Assembly (NCBI RefSeq): GCF_001702265.1
Contig: NZ_MAUE01000045.1
Span: forward strand, 248,001-312,000
Length of the DNA stretch: 64,000 nucleotides
Direction: 5' to 3'
From: Pseudomonas aylmerensis
GTDB taxonomy: Bacteria > Pseudomonadota > Gammaproteobacteria > Pseudomonadales > Pseudomonadaceae
In this document: positions 26,068 to 34,332 of the stretch, piece after piece
How the letters are laid out: the number at the start of each line of letters is the position of its first letter
Position numbering within the stretch: position 1 is the first letter of the stretch
Translations under genes and position numbers: made by a program
Notes under the pieces: generated by a model
The model's database searches: none
The model's input: only the letters and a program-made list of their open reading frames with translations
Told to the model about the DNA's origin: nothing

Positions 26068-27354
26068 ATGAATAACAAAACTCTTAAAGGCGCCTTGGCG
26101 CTCGCCGTTTCACTTGCCTCCACCCCGCTGTTCGCCGGTGGTTTCGCGCTCAACGAACAAAGCATCAGTTCAATGGGCACGGGCTACGCCGGTCGTTCCT
26201 CCTCTGCCGACGACGCCAGTACGGTGTTCGGCAACCCGGCCGGCATGTCCCGCCTCAAGCAGAATGAAGTGAGCATCGGGGCGACCTACCTCGATGCCAA
26301 GACGAACATCAAGGGTGCCAGCTCGACCCAAGGCGGTGCCGACAACCCGGGTACCAACAAAGGCGATATGGTCCCTGGGATTGCCGTGCCGATGGGCTAT
26401 CTGGTCACGCCGATCGATGAACACTGGGCATTCGGCCTCGGGATCTACGCGCCGTTTGGCCTGGTAACCGATTACGAACACAGCTTCCAGGGCAACGCCT
26501 TCGGCAACAAGAGCAAGGTCCAGGTCATCACCGTACAGCCGACGGTCAGCTACGCATTCAATGACAAGGTCTCGGTGGGTTTCGGGCCGACCTTCAACAA
26601 AATCAACGGCGAACTCGACTCCAAAGTGCCAGCTTTTGGCCTGGGCACCGAGGCGGTCAAGATCAAGGGTGACGACACTGCGACAGGTTTCAACGCCGGT
26701 ATCCTGGTGCAGGCGCTGGACTCTACCCGCGTTGGCGTGACCTACCACTCGCAAGTCGTCTACCACCTGAGTGGCCATACCAATGCCTCGGGCGTGCTCT
26801 CTGATCTGTTGGACGGCGGTTCGCAGCGTTATGACGCCAAGCTCAACGTCACCACACCGTCGTCCGTGGATTTCTCGGTCACTCATCAACTGACGGATGA
26901 CTGGACCCTGTACGTGGGCAGCACCTACACCCGCTGGAGCCAGTTGAAGAAAATCACCGTCAATAATACCGGTGTATCGGACATCACCAGTGAGCTCGCC
27001 GGCCTGGACTCCATCACCGAACAGCAGCATTGGCACGACACCTGGTCCCATGCGATCGGCGCGGCGTATCGCGTCAACAAGCAACTGGTATTGCGCACCG
27101 GGTTCTCGGTTGACCAGACCCCGACCAACAACACCGACCGCTCCGTACGCATTCCTACAGGGGACCGCACGGTTTTCAGCCTGGGGGCCGGTTGGACGCC
27201 AGTCGACAACCTGACTTTCGATGTGGCGTATTCCTACTTGAAGGAAGAGCCGATCAAGGTTCGTCAGACCCAACCTGCACTGGGCCTGACCTACGACGCC
27301 AAGTATGAAAACAGCGCCAATGGGTTCGGCGGTTCAGTGACTTACCGCTTTTAA
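26068..27354 (+). CDS. FadL/OmpP1 family long-chain fatty acid or hydrocarbon porin
   Basis: The 428-residue outer-membrane protein has a signal peptide ending LFA-GGF. The FadL hatch signature GFALNEQSISSMGTGYAGRS comes directly after cleavage, followed by DDASTVFGNPAGMSRL. The barrel has alternating strands and ends in GGSVTYRF with the terminal Phe. It imports hydrophobic substrates across the outer membrane; the exact ligand is not readable. A hairpin follows. An A-rich AATAACAA motif overlaps codons 2-4, a candidate Hfq/Crc site. Confidence 0.94.
   Translation: MNNKTLKGALALAVSLASTPLFAGGFALNEQSISSMGTGYAGRSSSADDASTVFGNPAGMSRLKQNEVSIGATYLDAKTNIKGASSTQGGADNPGTNKGDMVPGIAVPMGYLVTPIDEHWAFGLGIYAPFGLVTDYEHSFQGNAFGNKSKVQVITVQPTVSYAFNDKVSVGFGPTFNKINGELDSKVPAFGLGTEAVKIKGDDTATGFNAGILVQALDSTRVGVTYHSQVVYHLSGHTNASGVLSDLLDGGSQRYDAKLNVTTPSSVDFSVTHQLTDDWTLYVGSTYTRWSQLKKITVNNTGVSDITSELAGLDSITEQQHWHDTWSHAIGAAYRVNKQLVLRTGFSVDQTPTNNTDRSVRIPTGDRTVFSLGAGWTPVDNLTFDVAYSYLKEEPIKVRQTQPALGLTYDAKYENSANGFGGSVTYRF
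26071..26078 (+). promoter_or_regulatory. Candidate Hfq/Crc (CA) motif at the fadL start
   Basis: AATAACAA fits AAnAAnAA directly after the start codon. Many catabolic Pseudomonas mRNAs carry such a site at the ribosome binding region for catabolite repression. Confidence 0.5.
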
Positions 27355-27366
27355 TCCGCGCCAGAC

Positions 27367-27401
27367 AGCAAAGAGCCAGATTAACGTCGTGGCTCTTTGC
27401 T
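27367..27401 (+). terminator. Hairpin after fadL-type gene
   Basis: AGCAAAGAGCCA and TGGCTCTTTGCT form a perfect 12-bp stem around 11 nt. The T-run is short. Confidence 0.7.
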
Positions 27402-27482
27402 ACTAATTTCCCCGCTGTCCCTGTCAATCATCCTGCGTCTTTGCTTAAATCAGAGGGTAAACATTCGAAGACAGGGATCGTC

Positions 27483-29054
27483 ATGAGTACGCTGTTACCT
27501 ATCAGTTCCGCCAATTCGCTGCCTATTCGGCCAGTGGAACCGTCACCCGTCACGCCGCCGCAGAGCAGCGTTGTCAGCACACGGCCTTCGTCGGTGGTCA
27601 GCTTGGGCAACGTCGTGTCCGACACCCTTGCCGATACCTATTCCCGCCGCGGGCAATTGCCGGGCCAGGACATTGTGCGTGCCTGGGAAAGTGACAGCCA
27701 GGACACACTCAGCCGCGCGATCAATACCAACTTCAATTCGCCGTCCACTGCCAACCGTTTCAATGGCCTGGGCGCCAGCCTGGTTGAGCAGTTCGCCAAG
27801 AATGGCGCGGGCATTTCTCAGTCCGTGCTCTACGCGAGCGCCGATCGAGCGGACAGCGCCGGCGAGATCAAGACGGATCAAACTTTGCTGCATAGCAAAG
27901 CCGACAACCTGGTCAGCCTCAGCATCAAGACGGCCAGCGGCAAGACCGTGACCTTCAGCCTGTCCAGCCAGAAAGATGGCCTGGGTGTGCAGGCCAACGT
28001 CGAAGGCGGTGCTCTGAGCGCCGACGAACTCAAGGCGGTCGGCCAACTGGGCAGTGCCTTCCAGGCTGCGGTGGATGGGCTCACCGCTGTTCCGCCGAAA
28101 CTCGACCTGGGCAACCTGACCCAATTTGACAGCAAAGTATTGGCGTCGGTGGACCTCAACACCACGCTCAAGACGCTGAACGGGCCTGACCTGAAACTGG
28201 CCTTTCACGCCGACAGCCAGAGCCGTACCACGCGCATGAGCAGCCTGAGCGGCGAGCTCAACCTGAGCGTCGACCTGAAAAACGCCTCGATCCTTGGCAA
28301 TGCGCAGCAACAGGCCAAGGCGCTGAAAAGCTACCTGGCCCAGTTTGACCGTGCCCAGGAACGTGGCAGCGCCAAGGCCGAGCTGATGACCCAGTTCAAG
28401 GACGCCTTCAGCGCCCTGAACAGCAACTATCCACAGGGCGCGAGCCTCCCCGAGGCGCTGACCCGCAACCCGACGGACCAGGGCCTGTTGACGGGCCTGG
28501 CCGACTTCAAGGCGTCGATCAAACAGGCGGTCGATTCGTCTAACCCGATGCGCCCCTCTGAAGTCGACAGCTTCGCCTATGACGTGTCGCAGAAGACCCG
28601 CGTCGGCGGCAAAAGCGCGCTGGACCGCAGCGTGATCCAGGACCAGCAATCGAGTCTTTCCGCCAGCTTCCACAAGGGGCTCAAGGGGGGGAAGGCGCCT
28701 GAGCTGAGCGGCGATCCAAACTCGCAGAATTATCTCTATATACAGGTGGAGGATAAGGCCAGCAGCTCTGCCAACATCGGCTACAAGGATGGCCTGCTGA
28801 CCAACGCCTCGGTCTCGCAAACGGCCAGCCAGAACACCCACACGCAGCAATACGTGATGGGCAAGCTCGTGGATGAGACCAACGTGCCGAAGGAAGCCGC
28901 TGTCCAGCGTGACTACCTGGTGCTGCTGGAGTACGCGGCCAAGGAAAGCAAAAAATCCAAGGACGCCCTGGAAGAGTCCACGTTAAAGGACGCCCTGCCC
29001 AACATGCAGGCGTCGGTTCTGCTGCAGAACGATCCTTCCGCCCTCGTTCGCTGA
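27483..29054 (+). CDS. Large cysteine-free protein of unknown function
   Basis: I do not recognise this 523-residue product with confidence. The N-terminal 50 residues are Ser/Pro/Val-rich (STLLPISSANSLPIRPVEPS) with no hydrophobic signal. The rest alternates Ser/Thr/Asn-rich strands and helices (AQQQ-type KALKSYLAQFDRAQERGSAK, LLEYAAKESKKSKDALEEST). I see no Cys and a single Trp. This composition resembles secreted or type III/flagellar-export substrates, but that is inference. ATG 27483 was chosen for its CAGGGA site; ATG 27441 lacks one. It stands alone between fadL and nadA. Confidence 0.75.
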   Translation: MSTLLPISSANSLPIRPVEPSPVTPPQSSVVSTRPSSVVSLGNVVSDTLADTYSRRGQLPGQDIVRAWESDSQDTLSRAINTNFNSPSTANRFNGLGASLVEQFAKNGAGISQSVLYASADRADSAGEIKTDQTLLHSKADNLVSLSIKTASGKTVTFSLSSQKDGLGVQANVEGGALSADELKAVGQLGSAFQAAVDGLTAVPPKLDLGNLTQFDSKVLASVDLNTTLKTLNGPDLKLAFHADSQSRTTRMSSLSGELNLSVDLKNASILGNAQQQAKALKSYLAQFDRAQERGSAKAELMTQFKDAFSALNSNYPQGASLPEALTRNPTDQGLLTGLADFKASIKQAVDSSNPMRPSEVDSFAYDVSQKTRVGGKSALDRSVIQDQQSSLSASFHKGLKGGKAPELSGDPNSQNYLYIQVEDKASSSANIGYKDGLLTNASVSQTASQNTHTQQYVMGKLVDETNVPKEAAVQRDYLVLLEYAAKESKKSKDALEESTLKDALPNMQASVLLQNDPSALVR

Positions 29055-29060
29055 TCCTTG

Positions 29061-29089
29061 TGCACGAGTCGGCTTGCCGGCTCGTGTGC
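29061..29089 (+). terminator. Hairpin after the unknown gene
   Basis: GCACGAGTCGGC and GCCGGCTCGTGTGC pair with small mismatches. No T-run, so a weak terminator call. Confidence 0.4.
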
Positions 29090-29275
29090 TGGAGGTGAAT
29101 CTCGTCGTCATTCCCGCCCCAGATTAGGCTTTTGAATCCATTCGATATTCTGTAGCCTTGCGCAGCTTCACCCGTGCTTGATGAACACAATCACTTCGTC
29201 CGGCGGCGCCCGTAGGGTTCCAGAGCCGGTGGTACACTCGACTTTCGCGCAACTGCGCCTGCAGGTCTTGCGAAC

Positions 29276-30334
29276 ATGACGCAAATTTCCGAACGCCTAC
29301 TGGTTCAAGCCCACCTCGACGCCAAGCAGCCTAAAGCCCTCAGCGCCGATGAAGAGGCGAGCCTGCGTGCCGCCATCGCCGCCGAGCTCAAGGCTCAGGA
29401 CGCGGTGCTGGTTGCCCACTTCTACTGCGACCCGGTGATTCAGGCCCTGGCCGAAGAAACCGGTGGCTGTGTCTCCGATTCCCTGGAAATGGCGCGCTTC
29501 GGCGCCGCTCACCCGGCCAAGACCGTATTGGTCGCCGGCGTGCGTTTCATGGGCGAGACCGCGAAAATCCTCACGCCGGAAAAACGCATCCTGATGCCGA
29601 CCCTGGAAGCCACGTGCTCCCTGGACCTCGGTTGCCCGGTGGATGAGTTTTCGGCGTTCTGCGACCAGCACCCCGAGCGGACCGTGGTGGTGTATGCCAA
29701 CACCTCGGCGGCGGTCAAGGCGCGTGCCGATTGGGTGGTGACGTCCAGCTGCGCGCTGGAAATCGTCGAGAGCCTGATGGACAACGGCGAAACCATTATC
29801 TGGGGCCCGGACAAACACCTGGGCACCTATATCCAGCGCCAGACCGGGGCCGACATGTTGCTGTGGGACGGTGCCTGCATCGTCCACGAAGAGTTCAAGT
29901 CCAAGCAATTGGAAGACATGAAGGCGCTGTACCCGGACGCAGCGATCCTGGTGCACCCGGAGTCGCCGACGTCGGTGATTGAGCTGGCTGATGCCGTGGG
30001 GTCCACCAGCCAGTTGATCGCGGCGGCCCAGCGTTTGCCGAACAAGACGTTTATCGTGGCGACCGATCGCGGCATCTTCTACAAGATGCAGCAGCTGTGC
30101 CCGGACAAGGTCTTTGTCGAAGCGCCAACCGCCGGTAATGGCGCGGCGTGCCGCAGCTGCGCGCACTGCCCCTGGATGGCGATGAACACGCTGGAGCGCA
30201 CCCTGCAATGCCTGCGTGAGGGCAGTAACGAGATCTTCGTCGAGCCTTCGGTGATCCCCCACGCCGTGCGCCCGCTCAAGCGCATGCTGGACTTCACCCA
30301 GGCCGCGCGCCTCAAACTCGCCGGCAACGCCTGA
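29276..30334 (+). CDS. nadA: Quinolinate synthase
   Basis: This 352-residue 4Fe-4S enzyme condenses iminoaspartate with dihydroxyacetone phosphate in NAD synthesis. The family motifs are VLVAHFYCDPVIQALAEE, ATCSLDLGCP, SSCALEIVE and the C-terminal CRSCAHCPWM, which supply cluster cysteines. HPESPTSVIELADAVGSTSQ is also characteristic. It is a monocistronic gene, 221 bp after the unknown ORF. A REPIN follows its stop. Confidence 0.96.
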   Translation: MTQISERLLVQAHLDAKQPKALSADEEASLRAAIAAELKAQDAVLVAHFYCDPVIQALAEETGGCVSDSLEMARFGAAHPAKTVLVAGVRFMGETAKILTPEKRILMPTLEATCSLDLGCPVDEFSAFCDQHPERTVVVYANTSAAVKARADWVVTSSCALEIVESLMDNGETIIWGPDKHLGTYIQRQTGADMLLWDGACIVHEEFKSKQLEDMKALYPDAAILVHPESPTSVIELADAVGSTSQLIAAAQRLPNKTFIVATDRGIFYKMQQLCPDKVFVEAPTAGNGAACRSCAHCPWMAMNTLERTLQCLREGSNEIFVEPSVIPHAVRPLKRMLDFTQAARLKLAGNA

Positions 30335-30358
30335 TCTTGAGCTGGCACGGTTAAAAAT

Positions 30359-30443
30359 GTGGGAGCTGGCTTGCCTGCGATGCAAGCGCCTCGGTTTATC
30401 CAGCAGACCGAGGTGATGCTATCGCAGGCAAGCCAGCTCCCAC
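30359..30443. repeat. REPIN, b-type arms
   Basis: GTGGGAGCTGGCTTGCCTGC and its inverse at the other end, between convergent nadA and the RDD gene. Confidence 0.93.
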
Positions 30444-30465
30444 CTTTGATTTTCGTCGTTGGGTA

Positions 30466-30954
30466 TTACTTCTTTTTCTTCGGAATCTGCACCAGTTGGG
30501 TGTCGGAATAGATGTCATGCCAGCTGCGCTTGCGCTTGTCGAACAGCGACCAGATAAACCCCAGCCCCACGCACAACCACGACGCAATCGACACCACAAA
30601 GCGCAGCAGCGCCTGCCACAGGCTGATGCGTGAGCCGTCGGCGTTCTGCACGCGCACACCCCACACCTGCATGCCCAGCGTCTGCCCCGAATGGGTCCAG
30701 AACTTGGCAAAAAAACCGAACAGCACAAAAAACAGAATCGTCGACAGCAACGGATCCCCGTCCAGCGCGCCGGACTCGGTGAGGGTGCGCATCTTGGCTT
30801 CGCCGATAAACGCCATCCACACCAGCTTGTAGATGAACGCCGTGACGATCAGCAGCGCCGTGCACAACAGGAAGTCGTAGAACATCGCTGCCAGACGACG
30901 GCCCAGGCCAACGGCGGGGAATTCGCCTTGGGGGCTCAGCAAGGGTTTGGACAT
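30466..30954 (-). CDS. RDD family membrane protein
   Basis: The 162-residue product has the RDD signature (VGLGRRLAAMFYDFLLCTALL) near the start and three membrane helices: about residues 22-44, 70-90, and one in LWQALLRFVVSIASWLCVGLGFIW. It ends in a basic tail KKKK. The core HSGQTLGMQVWGVRV is typical. The function of most RDD proteins is unknown; some are sodium antiporters. ATG 30954 was chosen because RDD homologues begin shortly before the motif. A terminator separates it from the cold-shock gene upstream. Confidence 0.88.
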   Translation of the reverse strand: MSKPLLSPQGEFPAVGLGRRLAAMFYDFLLCTALLIVTAFIYKLVWMAFIGEAKMRTLTESGALDGDPLLSTILFFVLFGFFAKFWTHSGQTLGMQVWGVRVQNADGSRISLWQALLRFVVSIASWLCVGLGFIWSLFDKRKRSWHDIYSDTQLVQIPKKKK

Positions 30955-31000
30955 GGCAGGCTCTCTTGGGAAAAAAGCCATTTTACGAGCAAACGCACAT

Positions 31001-31036
31001 AAAAAAGCCCCTGATGTCACCATCAGGGGCTTTTTG
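31001..31036. terminator. Rho-independent terminator of the cold-shock gene
   Basis: AAAAAAGCCCCTGATG and CATCAGGGGCTTTTT arms, with A and T tracts on both sides. Confidence 0.93.
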
Positions 31037-31048
31037 TCGCAGCAGGGA

Positions 31049-31261
31049 TCAGGCTTCTGCTTGTACTTCGTCAGCCTGCATGCCTTTCTGGCCTTGCACG
31101 GCAACGAAGGTCACTTTCTGGCCTTCTTTCAGGCTCTTGAAGCCGTTGCCCTGAATAGCGCGGAAATGCACGAACAGATCCGGACCGCTTTCTGGAGTGA
31201 TAAAACCAAACCCTTTCTCGTCGTTAAACCACTTGACGGTACCGCTCTGACGTTCAGCCAT
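31049..31261 (-). CDS. Cold-shock protein, CspA family
   Basis: The 70-residue single-domain RNA chaperone has RNP1 (KGFGFI) and RNP2 (LFVHF). AAGGA lies 9 bases before the ATG. The leader is long, as is usual for csp mRNAs, which often fold as thermosensors. It is distinct from the membrane-anchored CSD protein at 6.4-6.9 kb. Confidence 0.95.
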   Translation of the reverse strand: MAERQSGTVKWFNDEKGFGFITPESGPDLFVHFRAIQGNGFKSLKEGQKVTFVAVQGQKGMQADEVQAEA

Positions 31262-31650
31262 TTTCTTATTTCCTTGACGCTAAAAATTAATGACAGCCCC
31301 TTTCACATGAAAGAGTACTGGGCTGGGTTGCAGGAAAGTAAGAGACGTCGAACGGGTTGTAGCAAACTTTGGCTACTGCCCAGGTCCAGGTTCCAAGCGA
31401 CCCATGCAAACACAGTGAACAAACTCTACGCCAACTACTGGAGAAAAAACAAGCCCCGGGCAAGCCCTTGGTTTTGCTTGGCTGTATGACACTTCGGTCA
31501 ACATTTGGGATCTGACTTATTCGATAGAGTTGTTCACTTGTTATAGCCCGGTGCTGATAACGATGACTATCGTCAATGCACTGTTTTATGGCGGTTGCGT
31601 TACAGTTTAGTGCACGTTAACGCAACCGCGTTACTTATAGGAACAGTCAA
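31262..31650. other. Intergenic region between cold-shock gene and gcvT
   Basis: 389 bp with no trusted gene. It holds the presumed long csp leader on the minus strand, an imperfect hairpin around 31450-31480 (AAGCCCCGGGCAAGCCCTTGG), and a perfect 12-bp inverted repeat at 31591-31629, listed separately. Confidence 0.5.
31591..31629. repeat. Perfect 12-bp inverted repeat downstream of gcvT
   Basis: GCGGTTGCGTTA (31591-31602) and TAACGCAACCGC (31618-31629) with a 15-nt spacer. It lies 21 bp past the gcvT stop on the minus strand. It may be a terminator stem, although no T-run follows, or an operator for the csp promoter. Confidence 0.7.
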
Positions 31651-32775
31651 TCAGCCACGATAGTAACGCTGTGGCACAAATGGCATTTTGCTTACACGAA
31701 GTGGCACTTTTTTCCCACGCACCAGCGCGAATACTTGGGTGTCGAGTGCGACGAATGCACTGTCCAGGTAACCCATGGCCAGCGGGCCGCCCAGTGTCGG
31801 GCCAAAGCCACCGCTGCACACACTGCCAACCACGGTGCCGTGTTCGTCGACAATCTCGGCGCCTTCACGCACCGGTGTGCGCTCTTGTGGCAGCAGGCCA
31901 ACGCGTTTGCGCGTCACTCCGGCCTGTTGCTGGCTGAAGATGCGGTCGGCGCCGGGGAAACCACCGGCACGCGGGCCGTCGGCACGACGGGCCTTGGAGA
32001 TCGCCCACAGCAGGCTGGCTTCGATCGGCGTGGTCTCGGTGTTCATGTCGTGGCCGTAGAGGCACAGGCCGGCTTCCAGGCGCAGTGAGTCACGGGCGCC
32101 CAGGCCGATCGGCTGCACTTCGGTCTCGGCCAGCAGGCTGCGGGCCAGGCTTTCGGCGCTGGCGGCGGGCACGGAAATCTCGAAGCCGTCTTCACCGGTG
32201 TAGCCGGAGCGGCTGACGTAGCAGTCCACGCCCAACAAACGCAGGGAGGCGAACTGCATGAAGGTCATCCCGGTGACTTCCGGCGCCAGGCGCGCGAGCA
32301 CCTTGACCGCCGCCGGGCCTTGCAGGGCGAGCAGGGCGCGCGCCTCGAACAGTGGCTCGATGCTGCACTGGTCGCCGATGTGCTGGCGCAGGTGGGCCAG
32401 ATCCTGGTCCTTGCAGGCGGCGTTGACCACCAGGAACAGCTCGTCGTTACCCAGGTTGGCCACCATCAGGTCGTCGAGGATGCCGCCCTGCTCGTTGGTG
32501 AACATCGCGTAGCGCTGCATGCCCACCGGCAGGTCGATGATGTCGACTGGCACCAGGGTCTCCAGGGCCTTGGCGGCATTGGCGCCAGTAAGGCGGATCT
32601 GGCCCATGTGCGACACGTCGAACAGCCCGGCCTGGTCACGGGTGTGCAGGTGTTCCTTCATCACGCCGAGCGGGTATTGCACCGGCATGTCGTAGCCGGC
32701 GAACGGCACCATGCGGGCGCCCAGTTCGAGGTGCAGGGCATGCAACGGGGTTTTCAACAGGGTTTCGGTGGACAT
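31651..32775 (-). CDS. gcvT: Glycine cleavage system T protein (aminomethyltransferase)
   Basis: This 374-residue folate-dependent enzyme releases ammonia from the aminomethyl-lipoyl H protein and makes methylene-tetrahydrofolate. Typical segments are MVPFAGYDMPVQYPLGVMKE, LFDVSHMGQIRLTG and SRSGYTGEDGFEI. AGGAGCT sits 8 bases before the ATG. It is the last gene of the minus-strand gcvH-gcvP-sdaA-gcvT group, 39 bp after sdaA. Confidence 0.96.
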   Translation of the reverse strand: MSTETLLKTPLHALHLELGARMVPFAGYDMPVQYPLGVMKEHLHTRDQAGLFDVSHMGQIRLTGANAAKALETLVPVDIIDLPVGMQRYAMFTNEQGGILDDLMVANLGNDELFLVVNAACKDQDLAHLRQHIGDQCSIEPLFEARALLALQGPAAVKVLARLAPEVTGMTFMQFASLRLLGVDCYVSRSGYTGEDGFEISVPAASAESLARSLLAETEVQPIGLGARDSLRLEAGLCLYGHDMNTETTPIEASLLWAISKARRADGPRAGGFPGADRIFSQQQAGVTRKRVGLLPQERTPVREGAEIVDEHGTVVGSVCSGGFGPTLGGPLAMGYLDSAFVALDTQVFALVRGKKVPLRVSKMPFVPQRYYRG

Positions 32776-32814
32776 ATTCAGCTCCTGAAAAACGTGCTGG
32801 CGCGCTTGTCGGCG

Positions 32815-34191
<1,377 letters not shown>

Positions 34192-34238
34192 GGTTGTTCT
34201 CCGGTTTCTTATTATTGATCGGATGTACGCGGCCCAAT

Positions 34239-34326
34239 GTGGGAGCGGGCTTGCTCGCGAAAGCGGTGTGTCAGTCACCAGATGTATCAACTGACACTCC
34301 GCATTCGCGAGCAAGCCCGCTCCCAC
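34239..34326. repeat. REPIN, a-type arms, inside the gcv operon
   Basis: GTGGGAGCGGGCTTGCTCGC and its inverse, between gcvP and sdaA. It occupies most of the 141-bp gap. Confidence 0.95.
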
Positions 34327-34332
34327 ATTAGG

